DNA of 64,000 nt from Fulvivirga ulvae (GTDB taxonomy: Bacteria > Bacteroidota > Bacteroidia > Cytophagales > Cyclobacteriaceae). The position numbers and the translations under genes were made by a program. The stretch spans positions 2,071,501 to 2,135,500 of the forward strand of contig NZ_CP089981.1 of NCBI RefSeq assembly GCF_021389975.1. The letters are read 5' to 3'. Below the pieces are notes generated by a model. It saw only the letters and a program-made list of their open reading frames with translations, was not told the origin of the DNA and ran no database searches. Every line of letters begins with the position of its first letter. Position 1 is the stretch's first letter. Below, piece by piece: positions 7,440-17,071 of the stretch.

Positions 7440-8891
7440 TTAATTACCGTCTTTATCTTCCTGATCCTCTTCTTGTTCCTTGATATCTTCTTTAAACTCC
7501 TTTTCATCACCGAAGTCATCCGAATACAGGGCATCCAATTGTTTAGACAGTTCCTGATTGTATTTCAACCAGTCCTGAATAGCACTGAAATAAACCAGTG
7601 CTACATCCTTTACCCTGCTGCTGGTCTTAATGCCTTTAACCGTCAGGTCCTTTTTGCCCAAAAGGGGCATTTCAGTTTTGTTGTCCTGATAAAGTGCTTC
7701 CGAGTAAGCTATTGGCCCTTCCACTACCCTTGTTAAGTAGAGGTTTCTATGGTATACTCCCTCAGACCTGTCTGACAGAATAGAGTAGCGTTTTGCGAAA
7801 TCAAAATTATTGTCTTTAGGTAAGGCGTCAACTTTCAGATCATCGTTAAGCGCCTTAATGATATTGCTGGCAAATACATCTGATCCCTCCAGATCATGTG
7901 AAACCAACAGTCTCAACAGCTCAAACCGCTGATCCAGGCCGTCCTGCCCATCTATTTCAACTCCCAGAAACGAACCAGGAATAAATACCATGCTGTAATT
8001 CTCATTTACAGGAGGCAGATAAAGGTCTCCATATCTTTGGCCACCCTCACTCGCATTGTAGTGTATTACAAGGGTAAGATCCGGCTCAAACTCATTGATC
8101 TTCTGGCCTCTGGCCACGAAGTCTTTATTTCTAAATACATCATGAAACATCATGAAGTCCGGAGCTTCGCCACTCATGAGATATTCAAATTTTTCACGAT
8201 TATACCAGTCTTCTTTATACCCCTGAACAATGTCCTTTTTATAATCTGTCTTTATCCATTCGTTATAATTCATACCAAAGGCACTCTTGCCATAGTCATG
8301 AGTCAGCATAACTTTTGCACCCTTCTTTTCAAGCATCTCTTTTAGTACAAGGGCCGTGGTGTAGGCGAGGTTAGCTTCAAAAAACTCAATATCCTGTTTC
8401 TGATTGAAGTATTTACCTTCTGCGCGCACATATCGCTGCTCCAGTTTTGCTTCATCAAAGGTAGAAGCAATATGGCCCGGATCCAGGGCAATTTTCAGTC
8501 CTCTCCACTCACTAACCGGATAAATTGCAGGGTTAACGTGGGTATCTTTTACACCATAGAAGTAGTGCGACCCCTTTCTGTTTAATATATCAATGATCTC
8601 CTCATCCGTCTGTTTTTCAAGCATTTCGTTGAAATGAGGCATTTCCCTCCAGTAGAGGATAAATTCCGGCTTATTTACTTTCTGACTTGTTGGGTAAATA
8701 TACAGCCCGCGGTCGTTGACGAGAACATTATCAAAGCACTCTGCCTCTTTGCATAAAAACTGCAGGTTTTTGGTCACACGATCCATGTAAAACTTTTTTA
8801 CAGGTATGGGCTCTATTTTCTGTGATTTAACCTGCCCGATGGTAATGGTGAAAAGCCCAATTAGAATAGCTATCGAAAGTGATTTTTTCAT
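7440..8891 (-). CDS. Exported N-acetylmuramoyl-L-alanine amidase (Amidase_3 type)
   Basis: The 483-residue product carries a signal peptide (MKKSLSIAILIGLFTITIG). The catalytic domain shows the three zinc ligands of the Amidase_3 family in order: His in IALDPGH (about residue 138), Glu in FFEANLAYTTAL (about 170) and His in LTLVIHYNASEGG (about 276). These enzymes cut the bond between the N-acetylmuramic acid and the peptide stem of peptidoglycan in the periplasm. It is longer than usual, with about 120 residues before the catalytic domain and a large insertion in it, and it ends in a very acidic tail (EEDQEDKDGN). It is monocistronic with a strong terminator. The precise substrate is not deducible. 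Confidence 0.8.
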   Translation of the reverse strand: MKKSLSIAILIGLFTITIGQVKSQKIEPIPVKKFYMDRVTKNLQFLCKEAECFDNVLVNDRGLYIYPTSQKVNKPEFILYWREMPHFNEMLEKQTDEEIIDILNRKGSHYFYGVKDTHVNPAIYPVSEWRGLKIALDPGHIASTFDEAKLEQRYVRAEGKYFNQKQDIEFFEANLAYTTALVLKEMLEKKGAKVMLTHDYGKSAFGMNYNEWIKTDYKKDIVQGYKEDWYNREKFEYLMSGEAPDFMMFHDVFRNKDFVARGQKINEFEPDLTLVIHYNASEGGQRYGDLYLPPVNENYSMVFIPGSFLGVEIDGQDGLDQRFELLRLLVSHDLEGSDVFASNIIKALNDDLKVDALPKDNNFDFAKRYSILSDRSEGVYHRNLYLTRVVEGPIAYSEALYQDNKTEMPLLGKKDLTVKGIKTSSRVKDVALVYFSAIQDWLKYNQELSKQLDALYSDDFGDEKEFKEDIKEQEEDQEDKDGN

Positions 8892-9083
8892 GTTTGTACG
8901 TTAATTGTTAACTGCAACGCGTAATTCGCAAACAACCTTTTGCCCCATCTCAACGATGATTTGACCATACAGGTTTTTACTTATTTCATGGTTAACCGTA
9001 TTAATAAATAAACTTTTAAAAAATTTGGCCAATATCAAAGATATAGCCTCAAAAGATGTTAAAAAATAATCGGAAACCTATCT

Positions 9084-10112
9084 TTATTTGCCAAAATCAA
9101 AAGCATCATAAGACAGATATACAGCCATACTCAAATATATGAGTATAAAAGAAATTAACACCAGATCCTGCTGACCAAAAGTTAATTGTCTGCGCACTCC
9201 GGTAGAGCCAAATTCAGGCTGAGTATTCAGAACCATAATATCCAGGATCATTTTTGGAACAGCTAAATGCTCCCTTACAAACATAGCCATATTCATATCT
9301 CCGTCAGCGGCATATCCAATTGCGTCAACACCAAAGAACCAGGAAAGAAATAAGGCCCGCTGTAAATGAAACCCCTGACTCACCACCAGAACGTTTTGTA
9401 ACCCAAAGAGTCTTTTTGATCTGACTATCGAATCCAGTGTTCTGAATCCGGCAAAATCAAGTTTTATAATGCTTTGAGGTATGCCTCTTTTTATAAGGCT
9501 GCGCATCATATCTCTCGGTTCGTTGTAATTTTCCTTACTGTTATCTCCACTTATCAAAATAGTTGAAACATATCCCTTTTCATACAGCTCCACAACGGCA
9601 TTGATCCTGTTCGTATAGTATAGGTTCTCGCTTACACCATCCTGAAGATATTTATTAGTCCCCAGCAACAGGACAGTATATTTTCGTTCGGCTATATTCT
9701 CTATTTTACTGGCAATTCTAATGTTTGAATAAAAATCTACAACCAGATTGGCCATAAAAATAAAAAACAGGGTAGTGAAAACTAAACTCAATACCCGCTT
9801 GCCAAACCAGAGCATGCCATCCAGTACAAATTTACCTGAATAGAACTTGTTAAGTCTGTATAGCAAAAAGTGATCCACCACACTATGCATAATAAGTATG
9901 GAGGCCGCTAAAAATACAAAGCCCAGTATATTCCAGCTATCAATATGATCAAGATAGCCGGATAAGTCATCCAGTACTGATGATACTGTTTTTGTGCCCT
10001 GATTTAGGTCCGAAATAAGGGTGCCTATATCACTGTAGTAAAACGGGAGCATAAAAAGTGCTATCAATAAAAACAGCACTCCCATAAAAATTAAAAACTT
10101 GAGTCCTTTCAT
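9084..10112 (-). CDS. SanA/YdcF-like (DUF218) membrane protein
   Basis: The 342-residue product has membrane helices at about residues 6-25, 58-76 and 103-123. A DUF218-type domain follows at about residues 140-290: YTVLLLGTNKYLQDG, then NRINAVVELYEKG, TILISGDN, a conserved-looking EPRDM, and VLVVSQGFHLQRALFL. One more helix lies near the C-terminus. The family includes E. coli SanA, linked to envelope barrier function and vancomycin exclusion, and YdcF; a catalytic role has not been settled. The next gene downstream is the exported amidase, about 190 nt away, so an envelope role fits, though co-transcription is unproven. Confidence 0.8.
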   Translation of the reverse strand: MKGLKFLIFMGVLFLLIALFMLPFYYSDIGTLISDLNQGTKTVSSVLDDLSGYLDHIDSWNILGFVFLAASILIMHSVVDHFLLYRLNKFYSGKFVLDGMLWFGKRVLSLVFTTLFFIFMANLVVDFYSNIRIASKIENIAERKYTVLLLGTNKYLQDGVSENLYYTNRINAVVELYEKGYVSTILISGDNSKENYNEPRDMMRSLIKRGIPQSIIKLDFAGFRTLDSIVRSKRLFGLQNVLVVSQGFHLQRALFLSWFFGVDAIGYAADGDMNMAMFVREHLAVPKMILDIMVLNTQPEFGSTGVRRQLTFGQQDLVLISFILIYLSMAVYLSYDAFDFGK

Positions 10113-10296
10113 TTAAATTATTGGCAAGGAAAGCGTTGAGTTCACATATACCAACCAGACAACGGGCTCGAAATATAGTAAATATTGGTTCCAGTATCCA
10201 TCTAAAACGGATATTATATAAATGTTAATTTTTCTAAACCGTGTCCGGCGATCTTCAGGCCTTTATTTCAGTTCCGGAATAACATTTTGCCAAAGA

Positions 10297-11466
10297 CTAC
10301 TCGCTGTTTTTTTCCTTGCTTATGGTATCACCTGACTGTTCTTCGAGCGGCGGCTGGCCCCCTGTAATGCCATACCTGGCTACATTGTCTCTACTATTAT
10401 CCTCCTCTTCATTCTGTTCGTAAGAAATAATGCCAACCTTCAGAGCGCGTGTTCTCCATTTTTTCCTTGCATAGGCCTGCATATCCTCCACGCTGTCATA
10501 CTCATCCATGATCTCCATACCTAAAACTGTTTCCATTACATCTTCCATAGTAACCAGACCTGATATACTTCCAAACTTATCCGTAGCCAGAGCGATATGT
10601 TCTTTACTTTCTACAAATTTATCAAGAATAAAGGGCAGTCTCATTTCTTTGTTAACTACTATGATGTCACGTTTTATCTCACTGAGGTTCATTTCATGAT
10701 TATCCTCAGCCATCTCGGTGAGCACATCATTTTTATGCACGAACCCCGTGATGTCATCACGATTTTTGCTATAGGTCGGTATGCGGGAAAATTTTTTAAA
10801 CTCAGGGTCCTGATAAAGATCGGCTATCGTCTTTTCCTCCTGAGCCATGACCATTACTGTGCGGGGTGTCATAATATCTTCAACCACAATATTTCTAAAG
10901 CGGATCATGTTTTTTAACATTTTTGATTCCATTTCATAAAACACTCCCTCTTTATGCCCGATATCCGCCATGGCCGATACCTCTGCCCTACTTATAGAAA
11001 CTTTTTCTTTATTGCCTGATAGCAGGTACGTTATCCCTTTAGATAATAACACAAGTGGATACATCAGCCAGATGAGAACATTTAATGTTTTGGCTGTAAA
11101 GGCTCCTAGTGATCTCCAGTATGTAGCTCCAAGTGTTTTGGGTATGATCTCTGAAAAAACCAGTATTAATAAAGTAAGCACCGCTGAAACCACACCCAGA
11201 TATTGATTTCCAAATACTTCAGCTGCCTGGGCACCAACACCGGCAGCACCTACTGTATGGGCAATTGTATTAAATGATAAAATAGCCGCCAGGGGTTTGT
11301 CAATATTTTCTTTCAAAGCGCTAAGCCGTTTTTGAAGCGAATGCCGACCTTCGTCTTTTAAAGCTTCTATATAGGATGGTGTAATACTAAGGAGAACTGC
11401 TTCTAAAATGGAGCATAAGAAAGACACCAGTATAGCGATGGCAAGGTATAAAAAAAGTAGTATCAT
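10297..11466 (-). CDS. CNNM/CorC-type transporter (DUF21 plus CBS pair)
   Basis: The 389-residue product has an N-terminal DUF21 membrane domain (four helices within residues 1-150, including SEIIPKTLGATYWRS) and a linker carrying EDIMTPRTVMVMAQE. Two CBS domains follow at about residues 195-320 (SRIPTYSKNRDDITGFVHKND, and SGLVTMEDVMETVLG). The family exports or regulates Mg2+ or Co2+, or acts in envelope quality control; names such as hemolysin C are historical. The C-terminal CorC_HlyC (transporter-associated) domain found in many relatives is absent. In its place is a low-complexity acidic and polar tail. Confidence 0.85.
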   Translation of the reverse strand: MILLFLYLAIAILVSFLCSILEAVLLSITPSYIEALKDEGRHSLQKRLSALKENIDKPLAAILSFNTIAHTVGAAGVGAQAAEVFGNQYLGVVSAVLTLLILVFSEIIPKTLGATYWRSLGAFTAKTLNVLIWLMYPLVLLSKGITYLLSGNKEKVSISRAEVSAMADIGHKEGVFYEMESKMLKNMIRFRNIVVEDIMTPRTVMVMAQEEKTIADLYQDPEFKKFSRIPTYSKNRDDITGFVHKNDVLTEMAEDNHEMNLSEIKRDIIVVNKEMRLPFILDKFVESKEHIALATDKFGSISGLVTMEDVMETVLGMEIMDEYDSVEDMQAYARKKWRTRALKVGIISYEQNEEEDNSRDNVARYGITGGQPPLEEQSGDTISKEKNSE

Positions 11467-11566
11467 ATAGTCGTATCTATAAAGTCAACAGCATTTTTCA
11501 TTTAAATGTTAAAAAATCCAGCTCATCTCTGTTACAAGGAGCAAAAAATCATTTACAAAGTATGAT

Positions 11567-11574
11567 TATATTTG
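11567..11574 (+). promoter_or_regulatory. Candidate -7 promoter element (TATATTTG)
   Basis: TATATTTG matches the Bacteroidota -7 consensus TAnnTTTG and ends 22 nt before the ATG of the HEAT/cyclophilin gene. No convincing -33 TTTG lies at the usual spacing, so this is a modest call. Confidence 0.4.
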
Positions 11575-11596
11575 GCGTTTCATCAATAGAACATTC

Positions 11597-13555
11597 ATGA
11601 GCAAATTTCTTAACAATCTATACACCTCTGGCTGGGTTTTGCTGCTAATATGTATAATCGCTGCATGTCAGGCTAAAGTAGAAAAACCAAGGGATATATC
11701 CCTCAATAAATATACTGATTCTGTACTATCGCAAATTTATGATTATCAGGACAAAAGGGATACCAAAAGCCTTTTAGATTATTTCAATCATGATAACGCG
11801 GCGTACCGATGTGCTGCGGCCGAAGCTTTTGGGTCTGTACAGGATAGCCTGGCCATACCCATGTTGGGACAACTTCTTTATGATAGTTCATTGCAGGTAA
11901 GAAAAGCTGCGGCATATGCTTTGGGCCAAAGCTACGATAGCAGCGCAGTTGCGCATCTCGCTGGTGCCCTTCAAAATGAGGACAGTGTCTACGTTCGAAG
12001 AGAGCTTCTGGAAGCGCTCGGCAAAGTGGTTACACAATCTCAGATACAAGTTCTTTACAACCAAACTGACACAAGTTCTAAAGAAAAGGAGGGCATGGCG
12101 TGGGGGCTTTACCGCGCCGGGCTTAGAAATGTACATGATGGTATAGCCACGCAATTGGCAATAACATTACTCGAAGCCTCAAACAGCTATGAAACAAGGT
12201 TAGGTGCTGCGCATTTTCTGGCCAGAAGCAGAAATCTGGACCTAAAAAAGGCACAAGAGGAGGCCATTGTCAAAGTGGCCACTCAGGATATTTCCCCTAA
12301 TATTCGCATGGCAGCTACATCAGCTTTACGAAACATACAAACTGAGCTGGTAAGAAAAACCCTGGCCGAGTTGGCCTCCAAAGATGGCGATTACAGGGTA
12401 AGGATTAATGCGCTCAGGGCTCTTGCGGCATTTGATTTCAACAGTATCAGCTCCATTCTATATAAATGTTTAAAGGATGAAAATCTTCATGTTGCTATTA
12501 CAGCTGCCGGCATCATTGATGCCAGTACCCCGTCCGACAATGGGGCTTTAGTTACAGAAATGGCCTTAAATGCTGACCGATCAAAGATAAAAGCGCTCCT
12601 ATTAGGAACGGCATTGAGGCTGGCTGAAGGCAAAACTGACTTGATGGAAAGAATAAAATTACTATATGAAGAGAGTAATGATCCATACTTTAAAGCAGAT
12701 CTGCTTTCCGCTCTGGCAAATGCACTGATATCTTATGAATTCCTGATCACCAAAACATATTCAGAAAAGCACCCTGCTATTACCACCGCCGGAATATCTG
12801 CCTTGGCTACCTTACAAGGCACATCAGACTTCCCAAAAGAGCTTCAACCAGCCTTTGCGGATGTCTTCAAACAGGCTATTGAATCCGGAGATATAGCTAT
12901 GATTGCAATTACTTCAGAGGTGCTGGCAAACCCTGAGTATAATTTTAAGGAAGTGTTTGACAGTGTTAGGTTCTTGCATCGTGCCAAAGGTCGCTTATCT
13001 CTTCCAAAGGATAACGAAGTCTTGCAGGCACTTAATAAGGCTATTGCATACTTCGAAGATACTGCTGTAGAAGAAGTTACGAACGAGTATAACCATCCAG
13101 TTGACTGGGAACTGGTGAAATCGTTACCAAAAGATCAAAAAGTTGTGGTAGAAACAGAAAAGGGAAGCATACAGCTCCGCTTATTGGTAGAAGAAGCACC
13201 CGGTTCGGTAGCTAACTTTGTAGCTCTGGCACAAAAAGGATATTTCAATGGTAAAAACTTTCACCGCGTGGTGCCAAACTTTGTAGTACAGGGAGGTTGT
13301 AACCGTGGTGACGGGTATGGAGGTGAGGATTATTCAATCCGATCTGAGCTGGCAAATCTCCGATACGGGGAAGGCGCCGTAGGTATGGCCTCTGCCGGCA
13401 AAGATACGGAAGGTACACAGTGGTTTATTACACACTCTCCCACGCCACATTTAGATGGAAGATATACTATATTTGCGCAGGCAACAGATGGTCTGGATGT
13501 GGTACACCATCTTCAGGTAGGAGATACTATCCGATCTGTTAGCTTGGTTAAATAA
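11597..13555 (+). CDS. HEAT-repeat lipoprotein with C-terminal cyclophilin-type peptidyl-prolyl isomerase
   Basis: The 652-residue product starts with a lipoprotein signal (lipobox IAAC at about residue 24). Alpha-helical HEAT-like repeats run from about residue 60 to 480 (for example YRCAAAEAFGSVQDSLAIPML). The last 150 residues form a cyclophilin domain with NFVALAQKGYFNGKNFHRVVPNF? -type core elements: GKNFHRVVPNFVVQGG, GMASAGKDTEGTQWFI and HLDGRYTIFAQ. The Arg of FHRVVP and the Q of VVQGG are present as in active enzymes, so prolyl cis-trans isomerase activity in the periplasm is expected. The HEAT solenoid probably recruits client proteins. The gene lies 43 nt upstream of purK on the same strand, which looks coincidental to its function. 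Confidence 0.85.
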   Translation: MSKFLNNLYTSGWVLLLICIIAACQAKVEKPRDISLNKYTDSVLSQIYDYQDKRDTKSLLDYFNHDNAAYRCAAAEAFGSVQDSLAIPMLGQLLYDSSLQVRKAAAYALGQSYDSSAVAHLAGALQNEDSVYVRRELLEALGKVVTQSQIQVLYNQTDTSSKEKEGMAWGLYRAGLRNVHDGIATQLAITLLEASNSYETRLGAAHFLARSRNLDLKKAQEEAIVKVATQDISPNIRMAATSALRNIQTELVRKTLAELASKDGDYRVRINALRALAAFDFNSISSILYKCLKDENLHVAITAAGIIDASTPSDNGALVTEMALNADRSKIKALLLGTALRLAEGKTDLMERIKLLYEESNDPYFKADLLSALANALISYEFLITKTYSEKHPAITTAGISALATLQGTSDFPKELQPAFADVFKQAIESGDIAMIAITSEVLANPEYNFKEVFDSVRFLHRAKGRLSLPKDNEVLQALNKAIAYFEDTAVEEVTNEYNHPVDWELVKSLPKDQKVVVETEKGSIQLRLLVEEAPGSVANFVALAQKGYFNGKNFHRVVPNFVVQGGCNRGDGYGGEDYSIRSELANLRYGEGAVGMASAGKDTEGTQWFITHSPTPHLDGRYTIFAQATDGLDVVHHLQVGDTIRSVSLVK

Positions 13556-13598
13556 TTATTAGTAATAGTAAAGCCGGTCGGCTATAAAAAATTTTTCA

Positions 13599-14741
13599 AT
13601 GTCTCAAAGATCTATACAGGCTGAAAAACTAGGCATACTTGGTGGTGGTCAACTGGGCAGAATGCTTATCCAGTCAGCACTTGATTTCAATCTGGATATC
13701 AAAATCCTCGACCCTGATGAAAACGCTCCATGTAGAAAGGTGGCCGGTGAATTTGTTGTTGGTAAGCTGACTGATTTTGAAACAGTTTATAACTTCGGAA
13801 AAAACTGCGATGTTATTAGCATTGAAATAGAAAACGTCAATACTGATGCATTAAAAAAGCTGCAGGCAGAAGGCAGGAAAGTTTTCCCACAACCCGATGT
13901 TATTGAGCTGATTCAGGATAAGAGGACACAAAAGCAGTTTTACAAAGAAAACAACATTCCCACAGCTGAGTTCGTGCTCACCGAAAACCGAAATGATGTA
14001 CGTAATCATAAAAGTTTTCTTCCTGCTGTAAATAAGTTAGGGAAAGAAGGGTATGATGGTCGCGGGGTGCAGATTTTAAGATCTGAAAGTGACCTGGATA
14101 AGGCATTTGATGCCAAAGGGTTGCTTGAAAAGTTGATCAACTTTAAAAAAGAAATAGCTGTAATCGTTGCCCGTAATGAAAAGGGAGAGGTTACATCTTT
14201 TCCTCCGGTGGAGCTTGTATTCCATCCCGAAGCTAACCTGGTGGAGTACCTTTTTGCCCCGGCAGAAATATCTGAATCCGTGGCCCTTGAGGCTGACTCC
14301 ATAGCAAAAAAGGTAATCTCAAAGCTTGATATGGTGGGGTTACTGGCGGTGGAAATGTTTGTAGATCAGGAAGACCATGTGCTGGTCAATGAAGTAGCTC
14401 CACGTCCGCACAATAGCGGTCACCAAACCATTGAGGCTAATTACACGTCACAGTATGAGCAACATTTAAGGGCCATTTTTGATTTACCACTTGGCAATAC
14501 AGAAGCTCTGATCCCTTCGGCCATGGTTAACCTGCTGGGCGAAGACGGATATACTGGCCAGGCCAAATATGAGGGGCTTGATGATGTCATGCGACAAAAG
14601 GGTATCCATATACACTTATACGGTAAAAAACTGACAAAGCCATTTAGAAAAATGGGGCACGTAACCATTATTGATGAGGATATTATCGCCTTAAAAGAGA
14701 AAGTTAATTTTGTAAAACAAACCTTAAAAGTGATCGCATAA
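13599..14741 (+). CDS. purK: N5-carboxyaminoimidazole ribonucleotide synthase
   Basis: The 380-residue ATP-grasp enzyme makes N5-CAIR from AIR, bicarbonate and ATP in purine biosynthesis. Visible marks are the N-terminal dinucleotide-like loop LGILGGGQLGRML, the ATP-grasp segment KLGKEGYDGRGVQIL, and the metal/substrate loop NEVAPRPHNSGHQTIEA. The length is normal for the family. Only three bases separate it from purE, the next enzyme of the pathway, so the two form one translational unit. Confidence 0.96.
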   Translation: MSQRSIQAEKLGILGGGQLGRMLIQSALDFNLDIKILDPDENAPCRKVAGEFVVGKLTDFETVYNFGKNCDVISIEIENVNTDALKKLQAEGRKVFPQPDVIELIQDKRTQKQFYKENNIPTAEFVLTENRNDVRNHKSFLPAVNKLGKEGYDGRGVQILRSESDLDKAFDAKGLLEKLINFKKEIAVIVARNEKGEVTSFPPVELVFHPEANLVEYLFAPAEISESVALEADSIAKKVISKLDMVGLLAVEMFVDQEDHVLVNEVAPRPHNSGHQTIEANYTSQYEQHLRAIFDLPLGNTEALIPSAMVNLLGEDGYTGQAKYEGLDDVMRQKGIHIHLYGKKLTKPFRKMGHVTIIDEDIIALKEKVNFVKQTLKVIA

Positions 14742-14744
14742 ATT

Positions 14745-15266
14745 ATGAACAAACCGGTAGTAGGAATAATTATGGGTAGCCAATCAGACCTGAGAGTAAT
14801 GAAGGAAGCTGCCGAAATACTTGAAGAGCTCAAAGTAGAGTATGAGCTGACTATTGTGTCGGCCCATCGTACCCCTGATCGTATGGTTGATTACGCTCGT
14901 TCGGCACGCTCAAGAGGTTTGAAAGTAATAATAGCCGGAGCCGGAGGGGCAGCCCATTTACCGGGGATGGTTGCATCAATGACCACCCTTCCTGTAATAG
15001 GTGTTCCGGTGAAGTCGAGCAATTCGATCGATGGCTGGGACTCCGTACTATCCATTCTTCAGATGCCCGGAGGCATTCCTGTAGCCACCGTTGCTCTGGA
15101 TGGCGCAAAAAATGCCGGTATACTGGCCGCGGAAATTATAGGCTCTTTTAATGAATCTATCGCCAAAAACCTGGAGAAATATAAAGAAGAACTCAAGGAA
15201 AAAGTATTAAAAACCGCAGAGAGTATAGAGGCAAAAGGCTGGAGAGGAAGTAAAATAGGCTTCTAA
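14745..15266 (+). CDS. purE: N5-CAIR mutase, catalytic subunit
   Basis: The 173-residue enzyme converts N5-CAIR to CAIR, the step after PurK. The class I PurE marks are present: VGIIMGSQSDLRVMKEA at the N-terminus, SAHRTPDRM with the catalytic His, and AGAGGAAHLPGMVAS. Class I PurE is the form that works with PurK, which agrees with the directly adjacent purK. Confidence 0.96.
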   Translation: MNKPVVGIIMGSQSDLRVMKEAAEILEELKVEYELTIVSAHRTPDRMVDYARSARSRGLKVIIAGAGGAAHLPGMVASMTTLPVIGVPVKSSNSIDGWDSVLSILQMPGGIPVATVALDGAKNAGILAAEIIGSFNESIAKNLEKYKEELKEKVLKTAESIEAKGWRGSKIGF

Positions 15267-15400
15267 ATTTTCGTGGTTTTTTGTGTTGACCTTAAAAATT
15301 CAGCGCATAGTATTACAAAATTACGTTAGACTTTTGAGAAGTGTGGGGCATGCATCATAGAGCTATTGTATATTCTATACCTTTTTAATAGCTTTCCGCA

Positions 15401-16117
15401 ATGAAAATTTTATCTCTATGGTCCGGTCCGCGCAATGTATCCACGGCCTTAATGTATTCATTTGCGCAGCGCCCGGATACCAAAGTAGTGGACGAACCAC
15501 TCTATGCTCACTACTTATTCCGAACCAACGCAAACCACCCCGGAGAGCAGGAAGTACTTAATAATATGGAAAATGACGGTACCAAAGTTCTCAATCAACT
15601 TCAAAAACTTAGGACGGATCATAGTATTGTTTTCTTAAAGAATATGGGGCATCATTGGATAGATCTTGACGAAAGGCTGCTAGACAACATGGAGCACGTA
15701 TTTCTAATCAGAGACCCCAAAGAAATGCTGCCTTCATTGATCAATCAGCTGAAGGACCCTGTATTGCGGGATACGGGGCTGAAAGTGCAGAAGGATTTAT
15801 ATGACATACTAACGAAACGGGGTAAAAGCGCGCCGGTAATAGATGCCAAACTTCTGCTTACCGATCCACAAAATGTTTTGCAAAAAGCTTGTAATGCATT
15901 GAATATTCCTTTTTACCCGGAAATGTTGAAGTGGGAAAAAGGACCAAGGACAGAGGATGGTGTTTGGGCCAAATACTGGTATCACCGTGTACACCAATCA
16001 GAGGGCTTTACTCCTTATGAAGATAAGAAAGAGCCTTTTCCAAAGCACCTTGAGCCTCTACTTGAAGAATGTGAACCTTATTATAAATTTCTATACCAAA
16101 AAGCTATAAAAATCTGA
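15401..16117 (+). CDS. Sulfotransferase-family P-loop protein
   Basis: The 238-residue cytoplasmic protein starts with KILSLWSGPRNVSTALMYSF, the 5' phosphosulfate-binding loop of the sulfotransferase fold. Later it has VFLIRDPKEMLPSLINQ, corresponding to the 3' phosphate-binding region. Bacterial members of this group are poorly characterised. Its stop and the ATG of the class IV aminotransferase are separated by one base, so the two products are made together. A joint role in modifying an amino-containing metabolite is plausible but not shown. Confidence 0.75.
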   Translation: MKILSLWSGPRNVSTALMYSFAQRPDTKVVDEPLYAHYLFRTNANHPGEQEVLNNMENDGTKVLNQLQKLRTDHSIVFLKNMGHHWIDLDERLLDNMEHVFLIRDPKEMLPSLINQLKDPVLRDTGLKVQKDLYDILTKRGKSAPVIDAKLLLTDPQNVLQKACNALNIPFYPEMLKWEKGPRTEDGVWAKYWYHRVHQSEGFTPYEDKKEPFPKHLEPLLEECEPYYKFLYQKAIKI

Positions 16118-16118
16118 T

Positions 16119-17030
16119 ATGCTAAATATTCAACTTCCAGACGCAAGAAATGAGAATATACTCATCAATATAGATGGCAAACTTTATCCCAGGGAAGAGG
16201 CCAAGGTATCTGTATTCGACAGTGTAGTCCAGGGCGGTGATGCCGTATGGGAAGGCCTGAGGATATACGATGGGAAGGTATTTATGCTTGAAGAGCATAT
16301 TGATCGCCTTATTGCTTCCGCAAAAGCTATGGCATTCGCAGAAATTCCTTCCAGGGAATCTGTAAAGGAAGAGATCTTTAAAACCCTGAATGCAAACCGA
16401 ATGTACGATGAAAGTCATATCAGGCTTACTTTGACCCGAGGCAAAAAAATAACTTCAGGAATGAGTCCTCATTTTAATCAGTATGGCCCAACACTCATTG
16501 TACTGGCAGAATGGAAAAAACCTGTATATAATACTGAGGGCATAAAATTAATAACCTCTTCTATCAGAAGGAATCCTCCGCAGTGTATTGATTCCAAGAT
16601 CCACCACAATAACCTGATCAACAATATACTGGCTAAAATTGAAGCAAACCTGGCCGGTGTAGATGATGCTGTCATGCTTGACGTGGATGGCTTTGTATCG
16701 GAAACAAACGCAACAAATATATTTTTTGTGAATAACGGCTCTGTGAGGACTCCCTTTGCAGACAGTTGCCTGCCTGGGATAACCCGACGAAACGTTATAA
16801 AGCTAGCCAAAGCCAATGATATTGAAATCGAAGAAAAACGATTATCAATAGCAGAAATGTACATCTCTGATGAGGTTTTCGTTACAGGTACTATGGGAGA
16901 AATATCTCCGGTCTTGAATATTGACGGGCGAACCATAGGCTCGGGTAAAAAGGGAGAGGTAACGAACAGAATACTTTCTCTTTATCGAGAAAAGGCTAAA
17001 AATGAAGGCGTTATTATTCCTCGATACTAA
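16119..17030 (+). CDS. Class IV (branched-chain/D-amino acid type) PLP aminotransferase
   Basis: The 303-residue product has the fold-type IV features: VFDSVVQGGDAVWEGLRIYDG at the N-terminus, the segment SKIHHNNLINNILAK containing the likely PLP lysine or its immediate context, and LDVDGFVSETNATNIFFV with the cofactor-binding turn. The C-terminus has VFVTGTMGEISPVLNIDGR. It resembles IlvE-like enzymes, but substrate choice (branched-chain versus D-amino acid versus aminodeoxychorismate) cannot be read from sequence alone. The tight link to the sulfotransferase-like gene argues for a specialised role over housekeeping IlvE. Confidence 0.82.
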   Translation: MLNIQLPDARNENILINIDGKLYPREEAKVSVFDSVVQGGDAVWEGLRIYDGKVFMLEEHIDRLIASAKAMAFAEIPSRESVKEEIFKTLNANRMYDESHIRLTLTRGKKITSGMSPHFNQYGPTLIVLAEWKKPVYNTEGIKLITSSIRRNPPQCIDSKIHHNNLINNILAKIEANLAGVDDAVMLDVDGFVSETNATNIFFVNNGSVRTPFADSCLPGITRRNVIKLAKANDIEIEEKRLSIAEMYISDEVFVTGTMGEISPVLNIDGRTIGSGKKGEVTNRILSLYREKAKNEGVIIPRY

Positions 17031-17071
17031 TATTGCTCGGATTTTAAGATAAAACTATTTAAATTCTGTCT

